From Nocardioides thalensis (GTDB taxonomy: Bacteria; Actinomycetota; Actinomycetes; Propionibacteriales; Nocardioidaceae): DNA of 64,000 nucleotides. This document shows, piece by piece, positions 32,941 to 41,893 of this stretch (the stretch's first letter is position 1; each line of letters starts with the position of its first letter). A program made the translations under genes and the position numbers. The stretch lies in NCBI RefSeq assembly GCF_013410655.1, contig NZ_JACCFP010000001.1, positions 4,363,501-4,427,500 on the forward strand. Reading direction: 5' to 3'. Under the pieces are notes generated by a model. The model saw only the letters and a list, made by a program, of their open reading frames with translations. It did not search any database and was not told where the DNA came from.

Positions 32941-34323
32941 GTGACGGCGCCCCTGGCGCCGCGCGGGCGCGGCCGTGTGCGGCTGACGAGCGACGACCGG
33001 GAGATCGGCCGGCTGGCGATACCTGCGTTCCTCGCCCTCGTCGCCGAGCCGCTGTTCCTCCTCGGAGACGCCGCCGTCGTCGGCCACCTCGGCACCCCGG
33101 AGCTGGCGGGCCTCGGCATCGCGGGCACGATCCTGCAGACCCTCGTCGGCCTGTGCGTCTTCCTCGCCTACGGCACCACGGCCGGCGTCGCGCGCCAGCT
33201 CGGCGCCGGGCGGCGCGGCGACGCCCTCACCCAGGGCGTCGACGGCCTCTGGCTGGCGGTGGCGATCGGCGTGCCGGTGACGGTCGCGGGCGTGCTCCTC
33301 ACCGAGCCCCTCGTCGCGCTGCTCGGACCGGGGGCGGACGTCGCGGGGCCGGCGGCGACGTACCTCCGGATCGCCATGCTCGGCGTCACGCCGCTGCTGC
33401 TCATGCTCGCGGCGACCGGAGTGCTCCGCGGCCTCCAGGACACCCGGACCCCGCTCGTCGTCGCGGTCGCCGGCAACGTGCTCAACCTGCTGCTCAACGT
33501 GCTCCTGGTGTACGGCGCCGGCGCCTTCGACGGGCTCGGCATCGCCGGGTCGGCCCTCGGCTCGGTGCTCGCGCAGCTGGCGTGCGCGGGCGTCCTCGTC
33601 GCCGTCGTCGCCCGCTCGGCTCGCCGCGAGGGCTCGTCGCTGCGGCCGCACCTGCCCGGCATCCGCAGCGCCGCGCGGGCCGGCGTACCGCTCCTCGTCC
33701 GCACCCTGACCCTGCGCGCCTCGCTGCTGGTCACGACGTACGCCGTCGTCGTGGCCGGGCGCCACGGCGGCGACCCGGCGGTCCCGATCGCCACCCACCA
33801 GCTCGCGATGACGATCTGGGGCTTCCTCGCGTTCACCCTCGACGCCATCGCGATCGCGGCGCAGGCGATCACGGGGCGCTACCTCGGCGCCGGTGACGTC
33901 GAGGCCGCCCGGAGCGTCACCCGGCGGATGGTCGGCTGGGGCGTGGTGTGCGGGGTCGTCACCGGCGTCGGCCTCGCCGCGACCAGCCCGTGGCTCGGGC
34001 CGTTGTTCACCTCCGACCACGCGGTCCACGACGCGCTCGTCCCGGCCCTGCTCGTGGCCGCGCTCGCGCAACCCGTCGCCGGGGTGGTGTTCGTGCTCGA
34101 CGGCGTGCTCATCGGCGCGGGCGACGGGCGCTACCTCGCGGTCGCCGGCCTCGTCGTGCTCGCCGGATACGCTCCGCTGGTGCTCCTCGCCGCCGCCGTG
34201 CCCGACGCGACGCTCACCTGGCTGTGGGCGGTCTTCTGCCTGGTCTTCATGGGCGGCCGGCTGGTGACCCTCGTCCGTCGTGCGTACGGCGACCGCTGGC
34301 TGGTGACCGGGGCGAGCCGGTGA
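32941..34323 (+). CDS. MATE family efflux transporter (DinF-like)
   Basis: A 460-residue membrane protein with about 12 hydrophobic segments. IPAFLALVAEPLFLLGDAAV and VGHLGTPELAGLGIAGTILQ are the first MATE repeat, and a second half starts at about residue 235. MATE proteins export cationic drugs using H+ or Na+. The frame is open far upstream through the DnaA-box region, so I chose the GTG at 32941, which has GAAGGG ahead and gives a normal N-terminus. In Streptomyces a MATE gene also sits beside dnaB. Its stop overlaps the next start (GTGA). Confidence 0.92.
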   Translation: MTAPLAPRGRGRVRLTSDDREIGRLAIPAFLALVAEPLFLLGDAAVVGHLGTPELAGLGIAGTILQTLVGLCVFLAYGTTAGVARQLGAGRRGDALTQGVDGLWLAVAIGVPVTVAGVLLTEPLVALLGPGADVAGPAATYLRIAMLGVTPLLLMLAATGVLRGLQDTRTPLVVAVAGNVLNLLLNVLLVYGAGAFDGLGIAGSALGSVLAQLACAGVLVAVVARSARREGSSLRPHLPGIRSAARAGVPLLVRTLTLRASLLVTTYAVVVAGRHGGDPAVPIATHQLAMTIWGFLAFTLDAIAIAAQAITGRYLGAGDVEAARSVTRRMVGWGVVCGVVTGVGLAATSPWLGPLFTSDHAVHDALVPALLVAALAQPVAGVVFVLDGVLIGAGDGRYLAVAGLVVLAGYAPLVLLAAAVPDATLTWLWAVFCLVFMGGRLVTLVRRAYGDRWLVTGASR

Positions 34324-34886
34324 AGCCGCTCTACGCGATCGCCCTCGCCGTGGCCGTCATCCTGCTCGAGACCCCGACGCTGCGGTTCGACCTCTACGCC
34401 AACCCACTCGGGTGGCTGCTGCTCCTCCTGGCCCTCCGCACGCTGCGCGACGATCCGCCGTACCGCTTCAACGCGGCGCTCTGGACGCTCGGCCTGCTGG
34501 CGCTCGTCACCGACTCGGTCCTCTGGTTCCCCGGGCCCTCCGAGTGGCTCGACGACGCCGAGCCGGCGCTGGCGTGGGCGGCGGGCCTGCCGCGCTTCGG
34601 CTGCTTCGCGCTGCTGTGCCACCGGCTCGGCTCCGCGGCCGTCGAGGACTCCCGCGTCGCGGCCGGCCTCTTCCAGTGGACGGCGGTCGCGATGGCCGCC
34701 GTCATGGTCGGTCCGGTGCTCGTCTACGGCGGCGGCATCGACGAGGTCGAGGACGTCGTCGGCACCCTGGTGCCGCTGGCGCAGCTCGCGTTGATCGTGC
34801 TGAGCCTGGTGTTCGCGGGGCGGGAGTGGGCGGCGGCTCGGGAGACGCCGCCCGGCGATCAGCCCAGCTTGCCCACGACCACCTGA
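34320..34886 (+). CDS. Hypothetical membrane protein
   Basis: A 188-residue protein with about five hydrophobic segments, such as YAIALAVAVILLETPTLRF, GWLLLLLALRTL, WTLGLLALVTDSVLWF and VAMAAVMVGPVLVYGGG. I recognise no family. It starts with GTG at 34320, overlapping the MATE stop, so it is probably co-translated with it. Its 3' end overlaps by 28 bp the end of the convergent lipoprotein gene. Confidence 0.72.
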   Translation: MKPLYAIALAVAVILLETPTLRFDLYANPLGWLLLLLALRTLRDDPPYRFNAALWTLGLLALVTDSVLWFPGPSEWLDDAEPALAWAAGLPRFGCFALLCHRLGSAAVEDSRVAAGLFQWTAVAMAAVMVGPVLVYGGGIDEVEDVVGTLVPLAQLALIVLSLVFAGREWAAARETPPGDQPSLPTTT

Positions 34887-35509
34887 GCGAGCCCGATCGT
34901 CTGCATCTGCGGGTCGCCCTCGTGCTGGTAGCCCTCCTCGAACTCCAGGGTCAGGTCGAACACGTAGTCGGCGGTGCACACCCGCAGCGAGCCCTCGAAG
35001 GGCTGGCCGTCGGAGACCTCCCAGCTCGCGGAGTCGGCGCCGGGGACCTTGACCTTCTTGACCGTCGACGCCACGTCGGTCTGCAGCGGGCAGGTGAAGC
35101 CGGCCGGGAAGTCGTCGGGGCCGGCGAGCGCGAGCTCGAGCTCGAAGAAGTCCTCGGCCTCGAAGTCGCAGTTGTCGGTCTGCCACTCGACGTCGTTCTC
35201 GCTGTAGCCGCCGCCACCGATGGAGCCCTCGCCCGGCGTCGCGCCATAGGCGGTCGCCACGTCGATCGGCGCGATCACGTCGCACGCGGCCGGCAGGCCG
35301 GCGGCGGTGGTCTCGGACTCGGTCGGGCTGGTCTCGACGGGGTCCACGCTCTCGGTCGGCGTCGCGAGCGACTCGCTGGGCTCCTCCGACGCCGCAGAGG
35401 TGGCCGGGTCGTCCGCCTGCTCCTCGGGATCGTCGTCGCCGCACGCCGCCAGCAGCGGCGAGAGGGCCAGGACACCGGTCACGGACAGGATCCAACGCTT
35501 CGATCGCAT
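34859..35509 (-). CDS. Putative lipoprotein (DUF3558-like)
   Basis: A 216-residue secreted lipoprotein. The signal peptide ends in the lipobox LAAC with the lipidated Cys at residue 23. It is followed by a Ser/Thr/Glu-rich linker (about 25-70) and a folded domain with four Cys (LPAACDVI, TDNCDFE, GFTCPLQ, LRVCTAD). The layout recalls DUF3558-type actinobacterial lipoproteins. The ATG at 35509 is preferred over an upstream GTG that lies in the terminator. Confidence 0.7.
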   Translation of the reverse strand: MRSKRWILSVTGVLALSPLLAACGDDDPEEQADDPATSAASEEPSESLATPTESVDPVETSPTESETTAAGLPAACDVIAPIDVATAYGATPGEGSIGGGGYSENDVEWQTDNCDFEAEDFFELELALAGPDDFPAGFTCPLQTDVASTVKKVKVPGADSASWEVSDGQPFEGSLRVCTADYVFDLTLEFEEGYQHEGDPQMQTIGLAQVVVGKLG

Positions 35510-35527
35510 GCGGCCGACCCTAACGAT

Positions 35528-35573
35528 CAGAAAGGACGAAGCGGCCGCCCCCACGCAGGGGACGGCCGCTTCG
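35528..35573 (-). terminator. Terminator of the rpsF-ssb-rpsR-rplI operon
   Basis: CGAAGCGGCCG (35537-35547) and CGGCCGCTTCG (35563-35573) pair perfectly. The stem then continues with CCCC/GGGG around an ACGCA loop with one mismatch. On the minus strand it is followed by TCCTTTCT. It lies 63 bp after the rplI stop and 28 bp before the lipoprotein start. Confidence 0.75.
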
Positions 35574-35580
35574 ACGTACT

Positions 35581-35625
35581 GGTCTCGATACGCCCGAGCC
35601 CCAGGGGGCTCGGGCTACTCGACCA
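35581..35625. repeat. Intergenic palindromic repeat (GGTCTCGATACG...CTACTCGACC type)
   Basis: A perfect 10-bp stem, GCCCGAGCCC (35592-35601) and GGGCTCGGGC (35606-35615), is flanked by GGTCTCGATAC and CTACTCGACC. This outer pair is a recurrent intergenic motif in Nocardioides-type and other actinobacterial genomes, from memory. It sits directly behind rplI. Confidence 0.55.
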
Positions 35626-35635
35626 ACCTGTCAGA

Positions 35636-36082
35636 TCAGGCAGGGATGACGTTGAGCGCGACCGAGGCCGACACGTCGTCGAGCAGCTTGACCGAGACGG
35701 CGTGGTTGCCCAGCGTCTTGATCGGGCTGCCGAGGACGATCGTGCGCTTGTCGATCGACTCGCCGGTGACCTCACCGAGCGCCGAGGCGATGTCGGCGAC
35801 CGTGACGGCGCCGAAGAGGCGGCCGCCCTGGCCGGCCTTCACCTTGACGTCGACCGGCGCACCCTCGAGCTTGCTCTTGATCTCGGCGGCGTGCGCCTCG
35901 TCGCGGACGGCCTTGGCCTTCACGGACGCCTTGATGGCGTCGGCCTCGGACTGGGCGCCGCGCGTCCAGCGGATCGCGAAGCCCTGCGGGAGGAGGTAGT
36001 TGCGACCGTAGCCGCTCTTGACCTCCACGACGTCGCCGGCGGCACCGAGGCCGTCGACCTCCTGGGTCAGGATGATCTTCAT
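35636..36082 (-). CDS. rplI: 50S ribosomal protein L9
   Basis: A 148-residue protein that binds 23S rRNA near the L1 stalk. The N-terminal domain [20 protein letters not shown] with [12 protein letters not shown] is diagnostic, joined by a long helix to a C-terminal domain with [19 protein letters not shown]. It is the last gene of rpsF-ssb-rpsR-rplI, 19 bp after rpsR, and is followed by a palindromic repeat and a strong terminator. Confidence 0.97.
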   Translation of the reverse strand: MKIILTQEVDGLGAAGDVVEVKSGYGRNYLLPQGFAIRWTRGAQSEADAIKASVKAKAVRDEAHAAEIKSKLEGAPVDVKVKAGQGGRLFGAVTVADIASALGEVTGESIDKRTIVLGSPIKTLGNHAVSVKLLDDVSASVALNVIPA

Positions 36083-36101
36083 CTCAGCTCTCCCTTCCCG
36101 C

Positions 36102-36338
36102 TCAGCGACCGGCCGAGGTGTACGGCAGCAGCGCGAGCTCGCGGGCGTTCTTGACCGCGGTCGCCACGTCGCGCTGGTGCTGGACGCAGTTGCCGGTCAC
36201 GCGACGCGCGCGGATCTTGCCGCGGTCGGAGATGAACTTGCGGAGCAGCGCGGTGTCCTTGTAGTCGACACCGGTCGCCTTCTCCTTGCAGAACTGGCAA
36301 ACCTTCTTCTTCGGCTTGCGGATGACTGGCTTCGCCAT
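36102..36338 (-). CDS. rpsR: 30S ribosomal protein S18 (zinc-ribbon form)
   Basis: A 78-residue S18 protein, with [20 protein letters not shown] as the family core. It keeps the zinc ligands of the C+ form: Cys14 and Cys17 in VCQFC, and Cys51 and His54 in NCVQHQ. Actinobacteria often carry an extra zinc-free S18 used under zinc limitation; none is seen here. It binds S6 in the 30S platform, and its gene lies in the same operon. Confidence 0.97.
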   Translation of the reverse strand: MAKPVIRKPKKKVCQFCKEKATGVDYKDTALLRKFISDRGKIRARRVTGNCVQHQRDVATAVKNARELALLPYTSAGR

Positions 36339-36461
36339 TGTGGTGCTCCTCCTTCAGAAGCCCGGCCGCTCAGTCACGACGGCCGGAATGGTTGATGTGG
36401 AATGTCGGTGCCGGGGTCTCGTGACGGTCGCGGGGCGACCTCCTCGACCACCGGCGGTGGA

Positions 36462-37001
36462 TCAGAAGGGAGGCTCGTCCGAGCCGACGCCCGGAGCCGC
36501 CCACGGGTCGTTGCCGCCTGCGGGAGCAGACTGCTGCGACTGCGCGGGAGCGCCCTGCGAGGCCCACGGGTCGTTGGCCGGGGCACCGCCCTGACCGCCT
36601 CCCTGGCCACCGCCGTAGCCGCCGCCACCGCCCGAGCGCTGGGCCCGGGTGACCTTGGCGGTCGCGTAGCGCAGCGCGGGACCGACCTCTTCGACGTCGA
36701 TCTCGAAAGCGGTCCGCTTCTCACCCTCGCGCGTCTCGTACTGCCGCGACTTCAGGCGCCCCTGGACGATCACGCGCATCCCCTTGGTGAGGGACTCCGC
36801 GACGTTCTCGGCGTACTGCCGCCAGACGGCGCACGACAGGAAGAGGGCCTCGCCGTCCTTCCACTCGTTGCTCTGGCGGTCGAAGGTGCGCGGCGTCGAC
36901 GCGATCCGGAAGTTGGCCACGGCCGCACCCGACGGGGTGAAGCGCAGCTCCGGGTCATCGACGAGGTTGCCGATGACGGTGATGACGGTGTCGCCTGCCA
37001 T
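36462..37001 (-). CDS. ssb: Single-stranded DNA-binding protein
   Basis: A 179-residue SSB. The OB fold (residues about 4-115) has [20 protein letters not shown] and [20 protein letters not shown]. It is followed by a Gly-rich flexible tail and the acidic tip DEPPF, which recruits replication and repair proteins. It coats exposed single strands at forks. It sits between rpsF and rpsR. The 123-bp gap before rpsR, larger than the other spacings in this group, could hold a further promoter. Confidence 0.97.
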   Translation of the reverse strand: MAGDTVITVIGNLVDDPELRFTPSGAAVANFRIASTPRTFDRQSNEWKDGEALFLSCAVWRQYAENVAESLTKGMRVIVQGRLKSRQYETREGEKRTAFEIDVEEVGPALRYATAKVTRAQRSGGGGGYGGGQGGGQGGAPANDPWASQGAPAQSQQSAPAGGNDPWAAPGVGSDEPPF

Positions 37002-37098
37002 TGCGTGTCTCCCTAGAGATCAGATGCGTGGTGTGTTGGTCCATCGTGGCCGTGACCTCCGACAAGCGGAAGGCGCAGTCCACAAGGACCTGCCGGAC

Positions 37099-37383
37099 TC
37101 AGGCCGGGCGGAGCACCTTGGTGCGCAGCACGGCCTCGTTGAGACCCAGCTGGCGGTTGAACTCGGCGACCGTCGCGGGCTCGGCGGACAGGTTGATGAC
37201 CGCGTAGATGCCCTCGGCGTTCTTCTTGATCTCGTAGGCCATCCGGCGGCGACCCCAGACGTCGACCTTGTCGACGGTGCCGCCGTCCTTGCGGATGACG
37301 TTGAGGTACTTGTCGAGCGACGGCTCGACGGTGCGCTCGTCGAGGCTGGGCTCGAGGATCACCATGACTTCGTAGGCGCGCAA
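37099..37383 (-). CDS. rpsF: 30S ribosomal protein S6 (TTG start)
   Basis: A 94-residue S6 protein, with [20 protein letters not shown] and [20 protein letters not shown] as family motifs. A GTG nine bases upstream is in frame but touches the Shine-Dalgarno sequence. TTG at 37381-37383 stands 8 bases after GGAGG and gives the standard MRAYEVM start, so I chose TTG. It heads the operon with ssb, rpsR and rplI. A hairpin that could serve S6:S18 feedback lies in the leader. Confidence 0.95.
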   Translation of the reverse strand: MRAYEVMVILEPSLDERTVEPSLDKYLNVIRKDGGTVDKVDVWGRRRMAYEIKKNAEGIYAVINLSAEPATVAEFNRQLGLNEAVLRTKVLRPA

Positions 37384-37409
37384 TGCACCCACCTCCTTCG
37401 GTCTCAGCG

Positions 37410-37428
37410 GCCACGGTCCTTCCGTGGC
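37410..37428 (-). promoter_or_regulatory. rpsF leader hairpin
   Basis: In the rpsF mRNA, GCCACGG and CCGTGGC form a 7-bp stem with an AAGGA loop, ending 16 bases before the GGAGG ribosome site region. Many bacteria regulate rpsF by S6:S18 binding to a leader hairpin with a CCG bulge. The fit here is only general. Confidence 0.35.
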
Positions 37429-37532
37429 AGGAGGAACCCGCCCGTTGGATCCGGGCGAGCAGCGGCCAAGGCTATCAGCGGTGTACGGCGCCGCGGGAAT
37501 CGTCGTGCCCCGCGGCCGCCGTACGACTGCGC

Positions 37533-37576
37533 TGTGTCGGTCCGTGTGTCGGTCCGTGTGTCGGTCCGTGTCGGTC
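37533..37576. repeat. 12-bp tandem repeat
   Basis: Three exact copies of TGTGTCGGTCCG (37533-37544, 37545-37556, 37557-37568) are followed by a partial copy, TGTCGGTC, that touches the stop codon of the FHA-protease gene. Copy number may vary by slippage. Confidence 0.9.
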
Positions 37577-39581
37577 AGCCGAAGAAGACCGGGTTGTCGA
37601 CCCCCGCGTCGCCGACGACCATCACCGCGTTGAGACCCTCGAGCTCGATCGGGATCTCGATGGTGATCGAGACGCAGATCGTGTCGGGGCCCTGGTCCCA
37701 GGTGCCCTGCAGCGGCTCGCCGAGCTGCTTCTTGCCGTTGAGCGCCCAGAACTGGATCTCGAACGGGGTCCCGTCGGGCACGCCGGTCACGTTGTACTCG
37801 GCGTAGACGGTGCCCGGGATCTCCGCGCCCGTCAGGGTCTGCGGGTTGTCGGGCGTGCTCGGGGTGGCGCAGGTCGCCGCCCCGTCGAGCGACCAGCCAC
37901 CCGACTCCAGCGTCACGCTGGCGTCGTCGGGCGTGGGCGGCTCGGGCACGTCCTCGAGGTAGGGGGAGACGTAGGACTCGTCGCCGCCGGCCTCCGCGAT
38001 CTCGAGGATGTCGGCGGCGAGGTCGACCGGGCGGATCAGCGCGGAGCCGCCGGTGAACTCCCCGGCCTGGCCCTGCGAGGTGCCGGCGGTGACGACGGCC
38101 GAGTTGATGCCGACCAGCTCGCCGTCGTCGTTGATCGAGGCGCCGCCCGAGTTGCCGGAGCCGATCCGGATATCGCTGTCGATCCAGGCGCGGTCGCCCA
38201 CGCCCTCCTCGGCGTTGAACGTCGACACGACGCCGCGAGTCACCGTGAGGCCGCGGTGCGACGGGTCGTCGAGGGTGATCGCCGCGAGGCCCGGGAACCC
38301 GAGAGCGCGGATGTCGTCGCCGGTCTCGACGTCGCCGCTGGTGCCGAGCGGCATCGGCTCGGGCAGGTCGAGGTCCTCCGGCGCGATCGCGTTGCCGTCC
38401 TTGTCGCCGGTGATCTGGAGGACCGCGAGGTCGAGCACGCCGTCGGCGACGAGCGGCTCGGCGGCGTACTTCACCTCGACGGCACCGTCGAGGTTGTCGG
38501 CGGGCGGGAACGCGACGAGCAGGCCGGCCGGGTCCTCGGCAGGGGGCTCCTGGCCGGGCGCCGACGGCTTGCCGACGTGGGCGTTGGTGAGGATCAGGCC
38601 GTCCTCGCTGATCAAGCTGCCGGACCCGGTGTAGATCGACTCACCGGCCTCGTCGACCGCGATGATCCAGACGCTCGCGGCCTTGGCCCGGTCGAGCTCG
38701 GCCTCGGTGAGCTCCTCGCCCGCGGTGGTGGTGCCCGAGGGCTTCGGGTCGTCCTTCCACGGCTGGGCCACGCCGACCGCGATGCCACCGGCCACCACGA
38801 GCACGGCGACCGCGGCGGCCGCGATGACCAGCGCCCTGTTGCGCTTCTTGGCGGCCAGCTGCTTCTGGGCCTGGCCCGCGGCGACGATCGGGATGATCTC
38901 GACCTCGACGCCCGCCGTGGGGTGGCCGAGCATCAGCGTGACCGGCTCCTCGAGCCGGCGCTGACCGACGCGGTCCTCCTCGTCGAACGTGCCGGCCGTC
39001 GAGCGGTCGAAGAACCACCAGCCGTCGGCGCGCATCTCGACCGTCGCGTGCAGCCGGGACACCGACGGGTCGTCGACCGTGACCTCGCCCTGGGGGTCGC
39101 GGCCGATCCGCACGATGGTGCCGGGCGCGAACCGCTTGCCCTCGCCGCCGACGCGCACCAGCACGCCCGGGCCGCCACCGAGACCGGGCATCGCCGGTCC
39201 GGCGCCGGGCACGATCGTCTGGTCGAGGCCCGGCGGGATGCCCGCGGCGGGGCCGGCCGGATGACCGGGTCGCGGCGGCGCCGGCTGGGCGCCCACGACG
39301 GTGAGCCGCATCGGCTCGCCGTCGACGGCACCGAAGCGGACCTCGGTCTGCCCGGTGAGGCGCACCTCGGTGACCCGGGTGCCGTTGAGGTAGGTGCCGC
39401 TGCTGCTGCCGACGTCGACCAGCACCCAGCCGTTGCCGTCGGAGCGCAGCTCGGCGTGCCGGCGCGAGGTGGACGCGCCGGTCAGCGCGACGACGCTCGC
39501 GGGGTCGCGGCCGATGGTCACGACCAGCGGCTCCTCGAAGGTCCACGACCGGCCGCCGGTCTCCACGGTCAGGGTGCTCAT
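37575..39581 (-). CDS. FHA-domain membrane protein with trypsin-like protease domain
   Basis: A 668-residue protein: two cytoplasmic FHA domains (about residues 20-80 with GRD, STSRRH and LNG; and about 155-215 with IGRDPQGE and SVSRLHA), one membrane helix (249-272) and an extracytoplasmic serine protease domain with His335 (TNAHVG), Asp384 (VLDLAVL) and Ser478 (GSGNSGG). A C-terminal beta domain of about 130 residues follows. FHA domains bind phosphothreonine, so a Ser/Thr kinase may control an outside protease. It is transcribed alone, upstream of the rpsF region. Confidence 0.93.
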   Translation of the reverse strand: MSTLTVETGGRSWTFEEPLVVTIGRDPASVVALTGASTSRRHAELRSDGNGWVLVDVGSSSGTYLNGTRVTEVRLTGQTEVRFGAVDGEPMRLTVVGAQPAPPRPGHPAGPAAGIPPGLDQTIVPGAGPAMPGLGGGPGVLVRVGGEGKRFAPGTIVRIGRDPQGEVTVDDPSVSRLHATVEMRADGWWFFDRSTAGTFDEEDRVGQRRLEEPVTLMLGHPTAGVEVEIIPIVAAGQAQKQLAAKKRNRALVIAAAAVAVLVVAGGIAVGVAQPWKDDPKPSGTTTAGEELTEAELDRAKAASVWIIAVDEAGESIYTGSGSLISEDGLILTNAHVGKPSAPGQEPPAEDPAGLLVAFPPADNLDGAVEVKYAAEPLVADGVLDLAVLQITGDKDGNAIAPEDLDLPEPMPLGTSGDVETGDDIRALGFPGLAAITLDDPSHRGLTVTRGVVSTFNAEEGVGDRAWIDSDIRIGSGNSGGASINDDGELVGINSAVVTAGTSQGQAGEFTGGSALIRPVDLAADILEIAEAGGDESYVSPYLEDVPEPPTPDDASVTLESGGWSLDGAATCATPSTPDNPQTLTGAEIPGTVYAEYNVTGVPDGTPFEIQFWALNGKKQLGEPLQGTWDQGPDTICVSITIEIPIELEGLNAVMVVGDAGVDNPVFFG

Positions 39582-39668
39582 GGCAGGGATCGTAGGCCGC
39601 GGCGACCCCGCCTAAACGGAAGTCTCGGCAAGTTCATCCTGAGGGAGGGCGTTGTCCCTGCTCCCTCC

Positions 39669-39674
39669 TATGGT
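39669..39674 (+). promoter_or_regulatory. -10 box (TATGGT), likely leaderless nfo transcript
   Basis: TATGGT ends exactly 7 bases before the ATG at 39682, with no ribosome site between. Confidence 0.45.
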
Positions 39675-39681
39675 GGTCCGC

Positions 39682-40479
39682 ATGAGCGCCATCGCCATCG
39701 GAGCCCACGTCGACCAGTCCGACCCGATCGCCGAGGCGCAGGCCCGCAACGCCCCGCTGGTGCAGTTCTTCCTGGGCAACCCGCAGAGCTACAAGGGCCC
39801 CGTCCTCGCCTACGACGGCGGCGCGGCCGCGCTCCGGGCGGCGGCCGAGTCGGCCGGCGTCGACCTCTACGTCCACGCGCCGTACCTGATCAACGTCGCC
39901 ACGACCAACAACCGCCAGCGGATCCCCAGCCGCAAGCTGCTCCAGCAGCACATGGACGCCGCCGCCGAGCTCGGCGCGAAGGGACTGATCGTCCACGGCG
40001 GCCACGTGCAGGACGACGACGACCCCGCCAAGGGCTTCGACAACTGGCGCAAGGCCGTCGAGGCGACCGACATCAAGATCCCGCTGCTGATCGAGAACAC
40101 CGCCGGCGGCACCAACGCGATGACTCGCTACCTCGACCGCATCGCCGGCGTCTGGGCCGCGATCGAGTCCGCCGAGGGCGCCGACATGGTCGGGTTCTGC
40201 CTCGACACCTGCCACGCCCACGCCGGCGGCAACGCCCTGGAGACCGTGGTCGAGGACGTCAAGAAGATCACCGGCCGCATCGACCTCGTCCACTGCAACG
40301 ACAGCCGCGACGCCTTCGACTCCGGCGCCGACCGCCACGCCAACTTCGGCCAGGGCCAGATCGACCCCGACCTCCTCGCCTCCGTGGTCCGCGACGCCGG
40401 CGCCCCGGTCATCTGTGAGACCCCCGGCCCCGCCGACGCCCACGTCGCCGACTTCGCCTGGCTGCGCGAGAGGCTCTGA
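39682..40479 (+). CDS. nfo: Deoxyribonuclease IV (AP endonuclease)
   Basis: A 265-residue TIM-barrel AP endonuclease that cuts 5' to abasic sites in base-excision repair. The trinuclear zinc ligands appear in their usual settings: His in VHAPYLINVAT and IVHGGHVQDD, Glu in LLIENTAGG, Asp and His in FCLDTCHAHAGG, VHCNDSRDAFDSGADRH, and Glu in ICETPG. The ATG at 39682 is preferred to an upstream in-frame start because a -10 box lies 7 bases before it. Confidence 0.95.
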   Translation: MSAIAIGAHVDQSDPIAEAQARNAPLVQFFLGNPQSYKGPVLAYDGGAAALRAAAESAGVDLYVHAPYLINVATTNNRQRIPSRKLLQQHMDAAAELGAKGLIVHGGHVQDDDDPAKGFDNWRKAVEATDIKIPLLIENTAGGTNAMTRYLDRIAGVWAAIESAEGADMVGFCLDTCHAHAGGNALETVVEDVKKITGRIDLVHCNDSRDAFDSGADRHANFGQGQIDPDLLASVVRDAGAPVICETPGPADAHVADFAWLRERL

Positions 40480-40751
40480 GCGGAGCGTCCGGAGGTTTCG
40501 AGGCTCGGCCGCGGGCGGCCTCGCACCTCAACCACCGGACGCGGGCTGGTCGACCGGCGGCGACGGACGGTCCGCTCCCGGCGATTTCGCGACGACACGC
40601 CGGCGCCCCGAGCACTGCGGCGCGCAACCGCAGAGCGCCGTCGCGCGGCGGAGCGAGCAAGCCGGGAGCGGGCCGGCCGGCGCAGCCGGTCGCCCAGCCC
40701 CAGGACCCCGGCCCTGCCCGGCCACCACCGGCCACCGTTAGCCTGTCGGGC
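40480..40751. repeat. Intergenic region with an imperfect palindromic repeat
   Basis: Between nfo and the femX-like gene, GAGGTTTCGAGGC (from 40492) can pair imperfectly with GCCTCGCACCTC (40518-40529). This resembles a Nocardioides intergenic repeat known to me from memory and may end nfo transcription. The rest of the gap is very GC-rich with no credible gene. TAGCCT at 40739-40744 is a -10 box 7 bases before the femX-like ATG. Confidence 0.5.
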
Positions 40752-41879
40752 ATGCCGAGCGTGCGCCCGATCACCCCGACCGAGCACCGCGACCACCTCG
40801 CCAGCCTCCCGTCGGCGAGCTTCCTCCAGACCCCGGGTTGGGCCCAGGTCAAGAGCGAGTGGCGCAGCGAGTCGCTCGGCTGGTTCGACGACTCCGGCAA
40901 GCAGCGGGGCGCCGCGCTCGTGCTCTACCGCAAGCTGCCGAAGCTCAACCGCTTCCTCGCCTACCTCCCCGAGGGCCCGGTCATCGACTGGGACAGCGAC
41001 TGCCTCCGCGACTGGCTGGACCCGATGGTCGCCCACCTCAAGCGGCAGGGCGCGTTCGCCGTACGCATCGGACCGCCGGTCGTCACCCGCCGTTGGACCG
41101 CCGCCCAGGTCAAGGAGGGTGTCGCCGACCCGGACGTGAAGCTGCTCGGCCAGGTGCCGCCGGAGGAGCGCTCGGCCGCCGGCGCCCGGGTCGTCGCCCA
41201 GCTGCACGACCTCGGCTGGCGCCACCAGGCCGCCGAGGGCGGCTTCGCGGCAGGGCAGCCGCAGTACGTGTTCCAGGTCCCGCTGCGCCACCCCGACGGC
41301 ACCGCGCGCACCGAGGACGAGGTCCTCAAGGGCATGAACCAGCTCTGGCGCCGCAACATCAAGAAGGCCGCCAAGGAGGGGGTCGAGGTGAGCGCGGGCA
41401 CCCGCGACGACCTCAAGGCGTTCCACGACCTCTACGTGCACACCGCCGAGCGCGACCACTTCACCCCGCGCCCCCTCCCCTACTTCGAGGTCATGTGGGA
41501 CGCGCTCAACGCCGACGCGCCTGATCGGTTGAAGCTCTGGCTGGGCCGTCACCAGGGCGACCTGGTCGCGGCCACGCTCGCGGTCCGCGTGGGCGAGCAC
41601 TACTGGTACTCCTACGGCGCCTCGTCCACCGAGAAGCGCGAGGTGCGCGGCTCCAACGCCGTCCAGTGGGCGATGATCCAGGACGCCCTCGCGTCCGGCT
41701 GCGCGGTCTACGACCTCCGCGGCATCACCGACACCCTCGACTCCGACGACTCCCACGTCGGGCTGATCCAGTTCAAGGTCGGCACCGGCGGCGAGGCGGT
41801 CGAGTACGCCGGCGAGTGGGACCTGCCGATCAACCGGGCGCTCTACAAGGCGTTCCAGATCTACCTCGCGCGGCGCTGA
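40752..41879 (+). CDS. FemX-like peptidoglycan bridge aminoacyl ligase
   Basis: A 375-residue FemABX protein of two GNAT-like halves. ASFLQTPGWAQVKSEWRSES and LPEGPVIDW mark the first, and LWRRNIKKAAKEGVEVSAGT, AVRVGEHYWYSYGASS and VYDLRGITDTLDSDDSHVGL the second. Such enzymes use aminoacyl-tRNA to add the first bridge residue to lipid-linked peptidoglycan precursors. The added residue is unknown. The mRNA is probably leaderless. The next gene, an alanine-racemase-fold protein, follows after 14 bp with GGAGGAG. Confidence 0.9.
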   Translation: MPSVRPITPTEHRDHLASLPSASFLQTPGWAQVKSEWRSESLGWFDDSGKQRGAALVLYRKLPKLNRFLAYLPEGPVIDWDSDCLRDWLDPMVAHLKRQGAFAVRIGPPVVTRRWTAAQVKEGVADPDVKLLGQVPPEERSAAGARVVAQLHDLGWRHQAAEGGFAAGQPQYVFQVPLRHPDGTARTEDEVLKGMNQLWRRNIKKAAKEGVEVSAGTRDDLKAFHDLYVHTAERDHFTPRPLPYFEVMWDALNADAPDRLKLWLGRHQGDLVAATLAVRVGEHYWYSYGASSTEKREVRGSNAVQWAMIQDALASGCAVYDLRGITDTLDSDDSHVGLIQFKVGTGGEAVEYAGEWDLPINRALYKAFQIYLARR

Positions 41880-41893
41880 GCCGGAGGAGCACG

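Noticed and set aside
37383-40418. 1011-codon plus-strand open frame opposite the FHA-protease gene
   Set aside because: It is the antisense reading of the protease gene; composition is Arg/Gly/Asp-rich with no motif, while the minus strand has complete FHA and protease domains.
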